Shown piece by piece: positions 9,666-19,800 of a stretch of 64,000 nucleotides of DNA. Numbering within the stretch: the stretch's first letter is position 1; every line of letters begins with the position of its first letter. This DNA comes from Bacteroides sp. (GTDB lineage: Bacteria; Bacteroidota; Bacteroidia; Bacteroidales; Bacteroidaceae). The position numbers were made by a program, and so were the translations under genes. Where the stretch lies: contig SUXW01000001.1 in the NCBI GenBank assembly GCA_015060765.1, positions 124,001 through 188,000 of the forward strand, given 5' to 3'. The notes beneath the pieces are model-generated. The model made no database searches and had not been told where the DNA came from. It worked only from the letters and a program-made list of their open reading frames with translations.

Positions 9666-10433
9666 TTATTTATTGTTACGGGTGATAATTTCTTTGGCCA
9701 ATGCCAAGTGGTTCTTTGCTCCATTCGAATCGGCATCGTATAGAATGACGGGGATGCCATGACTTGGAGCTTCGCTTAGTTTGACATTCCGCTGGATGAC
9801 GGTCTTGAATACCAACTCCTGGAAATGCCGTTTGACTTCATCGTATATCTGGTTGGCAAGTCTCAGTCGTGAATCGAACATCGTGAGGAGGAAACCTTCA
9901 ATTTCCAATTCCGGATTTAGTTTCGATTTGATGATCTTGATGGTGTTCAACAACTTGCTGATACCTTCCAGTGCAAAATATTCGCATTGAACCGGTATGA
10001 TGACAGAATCGGCAGCAGTAAGCGAATTGATTGTAATCAGTCCTAAAGATGGAGAACAGTCAATCAAGATATAGTCGTATTCATCTTTCATCGGTTCCAG
10101 AATCTCTTTCATGATTCTTTCTCTTCTTTCCAGATTGAGCATTTCGATTTCTGCACCTACCAAATCGATGTGCGACGGAATTACATCCAGTCCTTCAATG
10201 TCTGTCGTATAAATTGCTTCTCGAATGTCTGCCTTGCTGATCAGACATTCGTAAATGGAACATTCCACTTCCTTGATGTTGACTCCTAAACCAGAAGAAG
10301 CATTGGCTTGAGGGTCTGCATCAATAACCAGCACCTTCTTTTCCATGGTGGCTAAAGAAGCTGCCAGATTAATGGTTGTCGTGGTTTTTCCCACTCCTCC
10401 TTTTTGATTGGCCAAAGCAATGATTTTTCCCAT
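9666..10433 (-). CDS. parA: Chromosome-partitioning ATPase ParA (Soj)
   Basis: Deviant Walker-type ATPase that binds DNA non-specifically and, with ParB, segregates the chromosome origin. Length is 255 residues from the ATG at 10433; a second ATG two codons upstream (10439) is possible. The Walker A motif KGGVGKTT is at about residues 11-18, with the signature lysine. Walker B is YDYILIDCSPS, with DADPQANA in between. It is the first gene of a five-gene minus-strand run (parA, parB, DUF5683, transglycosylase, RSH). A TATCTTTG -7 box lies about 120 bases upstream. Confidence 0.97.
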   Translation of the reverse strand: MGKIIALANQKGGVGKTTTTINLAASLATMEKKVLVIDADPQANASSGLGVNIKEVECSIYECLISKADIREAIYTTDIEGLDVIPSHIDLVGAEIEMLNLERRERIMKEILEPMKDEYDYILIDCSPSLGLITINSLTAADSVIIPVQCEYFALEGISKLLNTIKIIKSKLNPELEIEGFLLTMFDSRLRLANQIYDEVKRHFQELVFKTVIQRNVKLSEAPSHGIPVILYDADSNGAKNHLALAKEIITRNNK

Positions 10434-10552
10434 ATACATTCAGTTTTTCTCGCTGCGAAATAATGAATAATTATGGACCAAACCTATTATTTCGGGCAGA
10501 CATTGGTAAAACTGTTGATAACTCATTGGTTTTGTTAATAACTCAATTGCGA

Positions 10553-10560
10553 CAAAGATA
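10553..10560 (-). promoter_or_regulatory. Predicted -7 box for the parA operon
   Basis: The minus strand reads TATCTTTG, a perfect TAnnTTTG box, about 120 bases before the parA start. No clear TTTG -33 box is seen at 19-21 bases. It implies an untranslated leader of about 110 bases. Confidence 0.5.
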
Positions 10561-10581
10561 GTGATTTCTTGCTGATTTCCG

Positions 10582-10589
10582 TATCTTTA
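10582..10589 (+). promoter_or_regulatory. Probable -7 box for surE-lpxB
   Basis: TATCTTTA matches seven of the eight positions implied by TAnnTTTG and lies 18 bases before the surE start codon, so the leader would be very short. No good -33 box is visible, so support is moderate. Confidence 0.4.
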
Positions 10590-10607
10590 CAGTCTGAAAA
10601 AAAGTAA

Positions 10608-11384
10608 ATGAATATGAAGATAGATAGACCTCTCATCTTGATTTCGAACGATGATGGTGTAAATGCCAAAGGTATCCAGGAACTGATTGATTCCTTGCGA
10701 GGAATAGCCGATTTGTTTGTAATGGCTCCGGATGGACCCAGGTCGGGTAAGTCGTGTGCCATGACTTCCGAATGTCCTGTACGTTATAGTCTGGTGAGCA
10801 AGGATGATGAAGTAACTGTTTGTCAATGTACTGGTACGCCCGTTGACTGCATTAAATTGGCTTTGGATATCATGCCGAAGCGTCCTGATTTAGTGATTGG
10901 TGGAATCAATCATGGCGATAATTCATCGGTCAATGTGCATTATTCGGGTACCATGGGAGTAGTAATTGAAGGTTGTCTGAAAGGAATACCTTCCATTGGA
11001 TTCTCCTTGTGCGACCATGCTGCCGATGCCGATTTTACTCCCATGCTTCCTTATGTGAAGCAGATTGTTGCGGAAGTGTTGTCGCATGGATTGCCCGAAG
11101 GGGTTTGCCTGAACGTGAATGCACCTTTAGCGTCTTCTTTCCAAGGTGTCCGTATTTGTCGCCAAGCCAAAGGAGTATGGAGAAATGAGTGGCTCGAATG
11201 TTCTCATCCGAGGGGAGGGGAGTATTTTTGGCTGACCGGTAATTACCATCCTTTGGAACCGGAGGCGGAAGATACCGACCATTGGGCATTGGAGAATGGT
11301 TACATCGCGATTACTCCGACTCAAATTGATATGACGGCCTATCGGATGATGGATGATTTGAAACATTGGAACTTTAGCGTATGA
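10608..11384 (+). CDS. surE: 5'/3'-nucleotidase SurE
   Basis: Metal-dependent phosphatase acting on nucleoside 5'- and 3'-monophosphates in the cytoplasm. The 258-residue length is typical. SurE motifs are clear: ISNDDG near the start (metal-binding aspartates), [18 protein letters not shown] and [10 protein letters not shown]. The start may be at 10608 or two codons later at 10614. Its stop overlaps the start of lpxB (ATGA, 4 bases), so the two are translationally coupled. SurE next to LpxB is an arrangement I recall from Bacteroidetes; no direct functional link is required. Confidence 0.96.
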   Translation: MNMKIDRPLILISNDDGVNAKGIQELIDSLRGIADLFVMAPDGPRSGKSCAMTSECPVRYSLVSKDDEVTVCQCTGTPVDCIKLALDIMPKRPDLVIGGINHGDNSSVNVHYSGTMGVVIEGCLKGIPSIGFSLCDHAADADFTPMLPYVKQIVAEVLSHGLPEGVCLNVNAPLASSFQGVRICRQAKGVWRNEWLECSHPRGGEYFWLTGNYHPLEPEAEDTDHWALENGYIAITPTQIDMTAYRMMDDLKHWNFSV

Positions 11385-12532
11385 AATATTATTTGATAGT
11401 TGGCGAAGCATCTGGCGACTTGCATGCTTCCAATTTAATGAAAGCCTTGAAAGAAAAGGACGCGGAGGCTGAATTCCGTTTCTTCGGAGGTGATTTGATG
11501 AAGCAGGTGGGAGGAACGTTGGTCAAGCATTACAAGGAACTGGCTTATATGGGCTTTATCCCTGTATTGTTGCATCTTCGTACCATCTTTAGAAATATGA
11601 AGATGTGCAAATCGGATATCGAGCAATGGAATCCAGATGTGGTGATATTGGTTGACTACCCCGGCTTTAATCTGAAGATTGCGAAGTTTGTCAAGGAATA
11701 TACGACTATCCCGGTGTTTTATTATATCTCACCCAAAATATGGGCATGGAAAGAGTATCGCATCAAGAATATCAAACGGGATGTGGATGAATTGTTCTCC
11801 ATTCTTCCTTTTGAAGTTCCGTTTTTCGAGAAGCACCAATATCCCATCCAATACGTGGGCAATCCGTGTGTGGATGCGGTGGATGCATTCCAACGGGAGA
11901 ATCCGGAGGATATGGATGCATTTGTCCGTTCCAATGGATTGGGTGACAAACCCATTATTGCTTTGTTGGCAGGTAGCCGCAAGCAGGAAATAAAGGACAA
12001 TCTTCCCATTATGTTGGAAGCGGCGTCCGATTATGTGAACGATTATCAGTTGGTGCTTGCAGGAGCACCGGCTATGGATGAAGCCTATTACCGGACTTTT
12101 ATTCGTGAAAATGTACCGGTTAAGATTGTATTCGGGCAAACGTATGCTTTGTTGCAACATTCGAAAGCGGCTTTGGTAACATCGGGTACGGCAACGCTGG
12201 AGACCTCTCTGTTTAAAGTCCCTCAGGTGGTTTGCTATTATGTAGCTTGTGGAAAATTGATATCTTGGTTACGAAAGAAAATCCTGAAAGTGAGATTCAT
12301 ATCGTTGGTCAATCTGGTTGCCGATAAAGAAGTGGTCCGCGAACTGGTTGCCGATGGAATGACAACCGAGAATGTACGTGCGGAACTGAATGCTTTGTTG
12401 AATGACCCCAGATATCGGGAAACGATGCTTCAGGGGTATGATGATGTCATACAACGATTAGGCCCGGCAGGAGCTTCCCACCAGGCGGCTTCCAGAATGA
12501 TTCAATCTTTAAAGGAAAGAAAGAACGTATAG
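11381..12532 (+). CDS. lpxB: Lipid-A-disaccharide synthase
   Basis: GT19-family enzyme that joins UDP-2,3-diacylglucosamine and lipid X to form the lipid A disaccharide at the inner membrane. At 383 residues it has the expected length. Typical LpxB stretches are [18 protein letters not shown] at the N-terminus, [44 protein letters not shown] and [12 protein letters not shown]. It begins inside the surE stop codon. Its last 24 bases overlap the 3' end of the convergent cdsA gene, so the two coding regions share DNA on opposite strands. Confidence 0.97.
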   Translation: MKYYLIVGEASGDLHASNLMKALKEKDAEAEFRFFGGDLMKQVGGTLVKHYKELAYMGFIPVLLHLRTIFRNMKMCKSDIEQWNPDVVILVDYPGFNLKIAKFVKEYTTIPVFYYISPKIWAWKEYRIKNIKRDVDELFSILPFEVPFFEKHQYPIQYVGNPCVDAVDAFQRENPEDMDAFVRSNGLGDKPIIALLAGSRKQEIKDNLPIMLEAASDYVNDYQLVLAGAPAMDEAYYRTFIRENVPVKIVFGQTYALLQHSKAALVTSGTATLETSLFKVPQVVCYYVACGKLISWLRKKILKVRFISLVNLVADKEVVRELVADGMTTENVRAELNALLNDPRYRETMLQGYDDVIQRLGPAGASHQAASRMIQSLKERKNV

Positions 12533-13339
12533 ATATACGACGGTGGCTGGTATGGCCATGATGGCACTATCGAACCGGTCGAGCATTCCTCCGTGTCCGG
12601 GAAGGATGTTGCCCGAATCTTTGATGCCTAAATGACGTTTCATCAGGGACTCTGTCAAGTCGCCCCATGTACCAAAGATTACAACGGTCAGTGCCATGCC
12701 TATCCATTCCATTGTATTCATGACGGGCACCCAATGTGCCAATGCAAAGGCGGCGGCTATGCAGAAAACGGCTCCTCCAATCGAACCTTCCCAAGATTTC
12801 TTGGGTGAGATGCGTTCAAACAAACGATGCTTGCCAAACAACATACCTGTACAATAGGCTCCGGTGTCATTAATCCAAATGAAAATGAAGATGGAAAGCG
12901 GTAGGATGAACTGATAATAGGAAGTGGCTTCGATGGATTGGAAAGCCAATACATTCAATAAAGCAAAAGGTAAACCTACATATACCTGACTAAGCATGGA
13001 ATAAGCCCAATTGTGAATGGGGTTGCTCTTCTTTAAATACAGTTCGCTTATCATCAGATAGACAAGCAAAATCAAATAAGGAATGAATATACCCGTATCT
13101 GTGGGGTTGATTCCGTAATAGAAGAAACAGAAGAACAGAAAGACGCTTCCCAATGTGCATATATTGCGGTTGATGTCAACGTCCTCCTGCTTGTTGACCA
13201 AATTGCAGAACTCATAGGTGGCCATACCGCTGATAATGGCGAATAGTATACCAAAACTGAATGGGCTGCCGATGATGCATCCTATCAATACGGCTACAAA
13301 AATGATGCCGGTAATGGCTCTCTGGATGAAATTCTTCAT
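12509..13339 (-). CDS. cdsA: Phosphatidate cytidylyltransferase
   Basis: Integral membrane enzyme making CDP-diacylglycerol from phosphatidic acid and CTP, the entry step of phospholipid synthesis. The 276-residue protein has many hydrophobic segments. It ends with the CdsA signature region: SPKKSWEGSIGG, then TWGDLTESLMKRHLGIKDSG and LPGHGGMLDRFDS. It follows ftsH by 11 bases at the end of the rsfS-ftsH-cdsA run, an order seen widely in Bacteroidetes. The 3' end overlaps lpxB on the other strand by 24 bases, and no terminator separates them. Confidence 0.96.
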   Translation of the reverse strand: MKNFIQRAITGIIFVAVLIGCIIGSPFSFGILFAIISGMATYEFCNLVNKQEDVDINRNICTLGSVFLFFCFFYYGINPTDTGIFIPYLILLVYLMISELYLKKSNPIHNWAYSMLSQVYVGLPFALLNVLAFQSIEATSYYQFILPLSIFIFIWINDTGAYCTGMLFGKHRLFERISPKKSWEGSIGGAVFCIAAAFALAHWVPVMNTMEWIGMALTVVIFGTWGDLTESLMKRHLGIKDSGNILPGHGGMLDRFDSAIMAIPATVVYLYVLSFL

Positions 13340-13350
13340 AATTGTATGTA

Positions 13351-15330
13351 TTATGCTTCCTTGTCTTCTGACAAAGGAGCTGTTGTTTCTTCTTCGTTGT
13401 TTTCCGAATCCTTGTTGGTTTCAGTGTTCATAATCTCTTCCGAACGTGAAGCCCACGGACGCTTGCCAAATATCCGTTCCACATCTTCTGCGAAAATGAC
13501 TTCCTTCTCAATCAAAAGCTGCGCCAATTGGTTGTGCCCTTCCTTGTGTTCGGAAAGGATGGCTTTGGCACGTTCGTATTGGTCGTTGACCATCTTCTTG
13601 ACTTCTTCGTCGATTAATTCGGCTGTCTTTTCACTATACGGCTTGTTGAAGGCGTATTCATCGTTGTTGTAATAGCACAAGTTGGGCAATTGGTCGCTCA
13701 TACCTGCATAGGCTATCATACCGTACGATTGTTTGGTGACTCTTTCCAAATCGTTCATGGCACCGGTCGAGATATGTCCTGTAAACAGTTCCTCGGCGGC
13801 ACGTCCTCCTAAAGTGGCGCACATTTCGTCGAGCATTTGTTCCTTGGTCGTAATCTGGCGCTCTTCAGGAAGATACCAGGCGGCTCCTAAAGCCCGTCCG
13901 CGAGGAACGATGGTTACTTTGATCAGCGGATTGGCATGTTCCAGGAACCATGACAAGGTGGCGTGTCCGGCTTCGTGCAAGGCGATGGTCTTCTTTTCGC
14001 CTGCCGTCATGATTTTGGTCTTCTTTTCCAAACCACCGATAATTCTGTCGATGGCATCCAGAAAATCTTGTTTGCCCACTGCATTCTTCTGATGACGCGC
14101 TGCTATCAGGGCGGCTTCGTTGCATACATTGGCTATATCGGCACCGCTGAATCCGGGAGTCTGTCGGGCCAACAAGTCAACGTCAACGGTTGTATCCAGT
14201 TTCAATGGTCTCAAGTGTACTTCGAATACAGCTTTCCGTTCGTTCAAGTCGGGCAAGTCGACATGGATTTGTCGGTCGAAACGCCCTGCACGAAGCAAGG
14301 CCTTGTCGAGTATATCGGCACGGTTGGTTGCGGCCAGAATGATGACTCCGCTATTTGAACCGAAGCCGTCCATTTCTGTCAGCAATTGGTTGAGTGTACT
14401 TTCCCGTTCGTCATTGCCGCCCATGTTGGGACTCTTGCCACGCGCCCTTCCTATCGCATCAATTTCGTCGATGAAGATGATGCAAGGTGACTTTTCTTTT
14501 GCCTGACGGAACAAGTCGCGTACGCGGGAAGCACCCACTCCTACAAACATTTCCACGAAATCGGAACCCGACATGGAGAAGAAAGGTACATCTGCTTCCC
14601 CTGCTACAGCTTTGGCCAACAAGGTCTTACCGGTTCCCGGAGGGCCTACTAATAAGGCTCCCTTGGGGATTTTTCCTCCCAGCTCGGTATATTTTTGAGG
14701 TTGTTTCAAGAAGTCGACAATCTCTTGTATTTCCTGCTTGGCACCTTCTTGTCCCGCTACATCCTTGAAGGTGATACGGTTGGTCTGATCGCCTTTTTCA
14801 TAAATCTGCGCCTTGCTTTTGCCTACGGAGAACGGGTTCATTCCACCCGAATTTCCCCCTCCACTCATGCGGCGCATGATGAATATCCAGAAGAAGATGA
14901 TAACAATGATTGGCAGGATGTTCCAGAAGAAAGCGCCAAACATATCGGATTTCTTTTCATAGCTGATTTCTCCGGTGAATTTTCCTTCTTCTTGAGCTTT
15001 TTCCATGAAGTTGTCCAAAGATTCAATGGAGCCCACTTCCACATGAAGGGAAGGACTTCTACCTACTCTGTTGGCATTTTCTTTGAATACTTCTTTAACA
15101 TGTTGAGGCTTGATGAACATGTCCACCGTATTGTCATTATAGGCTATGATCTTGTCTGCATATCCTTTGTTGACCATTTCCTTGAATTCGGTATAACTGA
15201 TATTCTTGGTCATACCTCCTTCTCCATTTGCCACGTACAGGTATATCAGAATCCCTGCGATGCACATGTACAACCAACTGAGGTTGAAGCGTGGCATATT
15301 TATTTTTGGCTTATTGTTTGGTTCGCTCAT
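13351..15330 (-). CDS. ftsH: ATP-dependent zinc metalloprotease FtsH
   Basis: Membrane-anchored AAA+ protease that degrades misfolded and regulatory proteins at the inner membrane. It is about 659 residues from the ATG at 15330. A longer frame reaching 15390 runs into rsfS and is rejected. Two membrane segments flank a periplasmic domain (about residues 15-35 and 130-150). Walker A (GPPGTGKT) is at about 229-236. The AAA signature continues with [15 protein letters not shown] and the arginine-finger region. The zinc site HEAGH is at 452-456. The acidic tail has several Glu/Asp clusters. It lies between rsfS (17 bases upstream) and cdsA. Confidence 0.97.
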   Translation of the reverse strand: MSEPNNKPKINMPRFNLSWLYMCIAGILIYLYVANGEGGMTKNISYTEFKEMVNKGYADKIIAYNDNTVDMFIKPQHVKEVFKENANRVGRSPSLHVEVGSIESLDNFMEKAQEEGKFTGEISYEKKSDMFGAFFWNILPIIVIIFFWIFIMRRMSGGGNSGGMNPFSVGKSKAQIYEKGDQTNRITFKDVAGQEGAKQEIQEIVDFLKQPQKYTELGGKIPKGALLVGPPGTGKTLLAKAVAGEADVPFFSMSGSDFVEMFVGVGASRVRDLFRQAKEKSPCIIFIDEIDAIGRARGKSPNMGGNDERESTLNQLLTEMDGFGSNSGVIILAATNRADILDKALLRAGRFDRQIHVDLPDLNERKAVFEVHLRPLKLDTTVDVDLLARQTPGFSGADIANVCNEAALIAARHQKNAVGKQDFLDAIDRIIGGLEKKTKIMTAGEKKTIALHEAGHATLSWFLEHANPLIKVTIVPRGRALGAAWYLPEERQITTKEQMLDEMCATLGGRAAEELFTGHISTGAMNDLERVTKQSYGMIAYAGMSDQLPNLCYYNNDEYAFNKPYSEKTAELIDEEVKKMVNDQYERAKAILSEHKEGHNQLAQLLIEKEVIFAEDVERIFGKRPWASRSEEIMNTETNKDSENNEEETTAPLSEDKEA

Positions 15331-15347
15331 TCTATATAGATAAAGTA

Positions 15348-15707
15348 TTAATCGATGTCGGGTATTTGGGTAAGACGGGCATCGGCCCACAGATTTTCCA
15401 ATTGGTAGAAGTCTCTCGTCTCCGGCAGGAAAATATGTACCAATGTGTCACTATAATCCATCACCACCCATTGGGCGTTTCGCAATCCGTCTATGCCGAA
15501 TGGCTTTTCGTTGGTTTCTTTTCGTACATATTCGCTTACGGAGTCGGCAATAGCCGCTACTTGTGTCGGATTGTTTCCTTCACAAATGACAAAATAATTG
15601 CATATGGTATCGTCTATGGCGGTCAAGTCGGCGATGACGATGTTCTTTCCTTTCTTTTCTTGAATACCTTCTGTTATTTTCTGTATGAAAGTTTTAGCTT
15701 TGTTCAT
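15348..15707 (-). CDS. rsfS: Ribosomal silencing factor RsfS
   Basis: A 119-residue member of the RsfS/Iojap family. It binds ribosomal protein L14 and blocks subunit joining when nutrients are short. The core DLTAIDDTICNYFVICEGNN and the later GLRNAQWVVMDYSDTLVHIF match the family fold and the conserved W-V-x-x-D-Y/F stretch. It is the first gene of rsfS-ftsH-cdsA. A perfect TATCTTTG -7 box lies about 50 bases upstream. Length and motifs are normal. Confidence 0.95.
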   Translation of the reverse strand: MNKAKTFIQKITEGIQEKKGKNIVIADLTAIDDTICNYFVICEGNNPTQVAAIADSVSEYVRKETNEKPFGIDGLRNAQWVVMDYSDTLVHIFLPETRDFYQLENLWADARLTQIPDID

Positions 15708-15754
15708 TCTTGGTTATTAAATTCTTATTGTATAGTTTTGATAGAAACAAAGTG

Positions 15755-15762
15755 CAAAGATA
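15755..15762 (-). promoter_or_regulatory. Predicted -7 box for rsfS-ftsH-cdsA
   Basis: The minus strand reads TATCTTTG, a perfect TAnnTTTG box 48 bases before the rsfS start codon. A clear TTTG -33 box is not seen at the standard spacing. Confidence 0.5.
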
Positions 15763-15891
15763 CTTGGTTTTACTGTTCCTGCGAAAAAAAAGATGCAAAA
15801 TCTATTTAATTTTATGGTTGGGTGTGTAATATAATTCTCTCCTTAAGTGAACATTTGACGTTTTATCTCCTTCTTTTCAGGAGCAAGCTGG

Positions 15892-16335
15892 TTCCCTTGC
15901 CACTCTTGCAACTGGCTCCTAACAAATTGATTTCCACTGAAAATAATGTGGCAAGAGGTAAAAATCTCTTGTCACCCTTGCCACAACTTATTTTTTTGAT
16001 GCTTTTTGGGGCAGAATTATAATCCCTTTTAAAGGCAGAAAATGCCTTTAGTCTCTATGTAAAAATAGGGATAATAGAGCTTTAAAACCAAATCAGCGTC
16101 GCTGATTGCTCAATCGCCGTCGCTGATTGCCCAATCGGCGTCGCTGACTCGCTGATCGCCGCCGCGGATTTGGTTTTTCATCTTGATTTATCCAAGAATT
16201 CAGCTATAGATAATGACTTTTTAAGGCGTTCGGGATAACTTTGTTGCAAGGGTTGCAAGAGATTTTAGCCTCTTGCCACCGTATCTTCCATGATTTTCAA
16301 CCGGTTAAGAACCCGTTGCAAGAGTGGCATGAGAA
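15892..16335. repeat. Nested long inverted-repeat element, non-coding
   Basis: This stretch lies in a 1.1 kb gap without a convincing protein gene before the acidic peptide gene at 16707. Matching arms occur in nested order. 15892-15915 pairs with 16313-16335 (GTTGCAAGAGTGGCA shared exactly). 15948-15977 pairs with 16251-16280, and each of these arms can also fold on itself. 15973-15990 pairs more loosely with 16236-16255. A GC-rich core palindrome sits in the middle (16084-16178). The whole could fold into one long stem. There is no transposase gene and no target duplication that I can identify. It could be a degenerate MITE-like element or a structured RNA; the sequence does not decide between them. 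Confidence 0.6.
16084..16178. repeat. GC-rich palindromic tandem core
   Basis: Outer arms AAAACCAAATC (16084-16094) and GATTTGGTTTT (from 16167) enclose three to four diverged copies of a unit built on AATCnGCGTCGCTGATTG. The unit is itself a palindrome (AATCAGC / GCTGATT). GC content is far above the flanks. It lies at the centre of the larger inverted repeat. Confidence 0.7.
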
Positions 16336-16363
16336 TCGGTGTTTTTATTTGAAATACTTTTTC

Positions 16364-16395
16364 TTTGGAATTATAAAATCTTTTGCATACATTTG
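16364..16395 (+). promoter_or_regulatory. Promoter of the first M64 lipoprotein unit (duplicated)
   Basis: TTTG (16364-16367) and TACATTTG (16388-16395) are separated by 20 bases, a perfect Bacteroidetes promoter. The surrounding segment, about 16340-16408, recurs with few changes at about 20822-20878, where it drives the second M64 lipoprotein gene. Here the transcript would carry a leader of about 300 bases before the small peptide gene. Confidence 0.75.
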
Positions 16396-16462
16396 CAATA
16401 CTATAACCAAAGCGTTGGTGTGGTGTTTTATGGAAAATATTAGCGTTTGCTATTATTCTATA

Positions 16463-16637
16463 TCGATGTTGAAACTTAGGAACTTTCAAGATAATACGAT
16501 AAGAATAAGATGGCAGATGCCTGCGTATAGCGTAGGTGCATCTTATACTTTTGTATTATCGGGTATCCTAAGACCTCAACATCGAAAGGACATAAAGATG
16601 ACATCTACGCTCTTTTTATGCCTGGGGCTTAGGATAC
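16463..16637 (+). promoter_or_regulatory. Structured leader with two mutually exclusive hairpins
   Basis: A first hairpin pairs 16463-16481 with 16566-16585 (TCGATGTTGA and CTTAGGA with their complements). It contains an inner stem of 16490-16497 with 16553-16560. The right arm also holds GTATCCTAAG (16563-16572), which can pair perfectly with CTTAGGATAC at 16628-16637, extended by CATAAAGA with TCTTT..ATG. Both cannot form together, and a T-rich stretch follows the second. This is the layout of an attenuator or switch, but no ligand-binding class is recognised. Function is inference. Confidence 0.5.
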
Positions 16638-16706
16638 AGTTTTCACTTTTACTTTCCATGTTTTGACTCTGAACTTTATTTATTAACCTTTTAAAAAGAT
16701 AAGAAT

Positions 16707-16823
16707 ATGGAAAAGAATGTTTGGTATGTAACTCCCGAAGTGGAAGTGATTGAAGTGGAAGTGGAAAAAGGATTTGCAGGTTCACTTGAAAGTCCAGGAC
16801 AAGATCCGGAAGAAGGTATGTAA
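16707..16823 (+). CDS. Small acidic peptide (38 residues), unknown function
   Basis: An ATG at 16707 opens a 38-codon frame ending in TAA at 16823. The peptide begins MEKNVWYVTPEVEVIEVEVE and continues KGFAGSLESPGQDPEEGM. It is strongly acidic, with an alternating Glu/Val stretch and a Pro/Gly/Asp/Glu-rich tail, and has no signal peptide. The codons show a coding-like Glu-Val repeat and the frame is compact. It lies 15 bases before a surface lipoprotein gene and downstream of a clear promoter, so it is likely the first gene of that unit. I recall similar short W-x-x-P-E-V...EKGFA...D-P-E-E-G ORFs next to Bacteroidales surface-lipoprotein genes, but cannot verify this. A leader peptide or precursor peptide are alternatives. 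Confidence 0.65.
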   Translation: MEKNVWYVTPEVEVIEVEVEKGFAGSLESPGQDPEEGM

Positions 16824-16838
16824 CTAAATGCTGATGTC

Positions 16839-19800
16839 ATGAGAAACACTTTTGCATTAATTATCGCACTGCTTGCCGTATTGGCAAGCAGTTGCAGTCA
16901 AGATGAATTGTTGGAAAAAAGACGTTTGTCTTATATTGACGATACGGAGTTCTTTGCCTCGTTTGATACGGATAGCATTCTGTCGCGTACTTACATTGAA
17001 GAGGATGCCGAAACATCCAAACTTTATCTTCGGTGGACTAAAGCCGATGAGATTACTATATTCAGAGGAAATACATTAAATCAACGTTATCAGTACAAAG
17101 GAGAGACGGGTGACAATAGTGCCGGTTTCAGACAAATAGCCAGTGATGATTTTGTATCCTATAATGATTTGGATAATCCCACCAATTATGCTGTTTATCC
17201 CTATAATGAAAATACCCGGATTACGGAGAAAGGTGTATTGAACGTAGCATTACCGGCCAATCAGAAGTATGCCGAAAAATCGTTCGGATTGGGTGCTAAT
17301 ACAATGGTTGCCGTCACTCAACATACAGGTGATGTCAACTTGTTGTTCAAGAATGTGTGCGGTTATTTCAAGTTCAAGTTCTATGGCGAGGATTTGACCA
17401 TCAGGTCTGTAACGTTACAAGGGAACAATGAAGAAAATTTGGCAGGTAATGCAAATGTAACAAGCGGATACGGAAGTTTGCCTGCCATGACAATGGTATC
17501 GGATACTACCAAGACGCTGACATTGGATTGCGGTGAAGCAGGGATAAAAGTTGGATCTACTAAAGAAACGGCAACCGAATTTTGGTTTGTTGTTCCACCA
17601 ACCCAATTCACTAAAGGATTCACTATTACAGTGACGGATACGGATGGCGGTAAGTTCACTAAAACCACAGAAAAAGTATTCGAAATTAAACGTAACATCG
17701 TTAAGCCTATTTCGGCTATTGAGGTGGAAACGGTACCGGATTATAGTGCCATGACGGTTCCGGATGATGAAATTTGGTATATTCCTACTACTAAGGAAGG
17801 AATTAAAACTAATTTAGATACATCTTTGAAATGTAACGTGAATATTGTTTCGCATACATACAATAATGGTAAGGCTATCATTAAATTTGATGGGCCACTT
17901 TTAGAGATTGGAAGTAACAATGGCGGGAGTTATTTGGCGGAAGGTTATGTAAAAGAACTCTATCTTCCTAATTGTGTTGAGAGAATAGAATATCGGGCCT
18001 TGTTTGGGGGATGGCTTAAATTTGATGAATATATTAATTATAATAATGAAGATCCAGTTAGGAGGAGTATTACTGAATTTAAAGTACCTGACAATCTAAA
18101 AGAAGTCGATACAAATTTATTTAAGGAGTCAAGAATTACAAAATTAATAGGGAAAAACGTTTCTGCTGATGGACGTTCTTTGGTTGTTGATGGAGAACTC
18201 ATTGGTTTGGCTGCATGGGGACTGGAAGAATATTCTGTGCCAGAAAATGTTTCCACTATAAATGGCGGTATAATGGAATATAGTACTGTAAAGAAATTGG
18301 TTGTTCCTGAAAATGTAAAAACGATAAGAAGTGGCGCAATAAATTACTGTCCATATTTAAAAGAACTTTATTTGCCGGATGAATTGTATATTGATGAAGG
18401 CGGTATAGATAATTGTCCAGCCTTGGAAGAATTGCATTTGCCGAGTAATTTGACTTTAGCCAGAGGCTATCATTTTTTGTATTGTGACAATATAAAAAAC
18501 ATATATGGAGAAAACAAATATGTAACTGCTGATAACAAATGTATCATTTATCCTAACTATGCCTATGGCTTGGATTATATTTTAATGGCCGCCAAAAACG
18601 GGTTGGAAGAATATTCCATCCCCGAAGGGATAGGGGGACTGGAATCTTATTCTTTCAGTAATGCAACTTCATTGAGAAAATTGTATTTCCCGGCATCACT
18701 TAACAGAATTGGTGGCGATGCTTTTGATGGGACATATAATGTAGAAGAAATCAGTGGTCCCAATGTAAGAGACGACAAAAGAAGTTTGGTTGTTGATGGG
18801 AACTTGCTCTATGTTGCTGGTGGAGGACTGACAACGTATACTACTCCAACAGACGTAACGTCAATCAGAACACGTAGCTTAAGTGATATGCAGGAATTGA
18901 AGGAACTTGTTATAACAGACAATGTGGAAAGATTCAGTGATTCTTATCCGTATTTGTTCAATCATTGCCCTAAATTGGAAACAATAACTATTTCTGCTAA
19001 TATCCAACATTTGGGATATGATCCATTTGATTGTGATGAGACAGATACTCCATCATTGAAAACAGTATATTGTAGGGCATATATCCCGCCCAAAATCAAA
19101 TGGAATTCATTTTCAGTAAATACAGATTTTGAAGACTTGACAATATATGTACCGCAAGAAACGCTCAGCCTATATGAGTCTTCCGAAGATTGGGTACGAT
19201 TAAGGGAATACATAAAAGGGTATAATTACACCGATTTACCGGAACCGGACTACTATATATCTACTGACTATTCTCAAGATGGAAAGGTAACCACCTTACA
19301 AACTGCAACGAAAGGAAATGGCATCGATATCGTATTAATGGGAGACGGATATTCCGACCGTCAGATTGCTGATGGAACATACGACAATACCATGAATACC
19401 GCTATGGAAAAGTTCTTTAGCGAAGAACCGTATAAAAATTACCGTGACCACTTCAATGTGTATAGCGTGAAGGCTGTATCGGCTACAGAAGGGTATGAAT
19501 GTAACAATACGGCTTTTTCCGGTTACTTTGGAAGTGGAACTCGAGTAGGCGGAGATGATAAGCGAGTGTTTACTTATGCTCAAAAAGCAATTGATGAGGA
19601 ACGTATGGACGAAGCATTGATTGTGGTAATGATGAACAGTACTCGATATGCCGGAACGTGCTATATGTATCATCCATCGGTGACAGAAGGTTATGGTAAC
19701 GGAGTTTCCGTTTCGTATTTTCCGGTAGGTGAAGATGAAAATGCATTGGCACAAGTGCTTCATCACGAAGCGGGTGGTCATGGCTTTGCCAAACTGGCTG

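Noticed and set aside
8768-10607. parS sites near parAB
   Set aside because: No palindrome close to the known TGTTnCACGTGnAACA-type consensus was found by eye in this region.
16463-16585. Invertible promoter flanked by inverted repeats
   Set aside because: The arms are imperfect and the inner parts also pair, which suits an RNA hairpin. No recombinase gene is near, and the promoter lies outside the segment.
16241-16666. A 141-codon plus-strand frame in the long intergenic region
   Set aside because: It runs through the inverted repeat, the duplicated promoter and the structured leader. The composition is not coding-like and no domain is seen.
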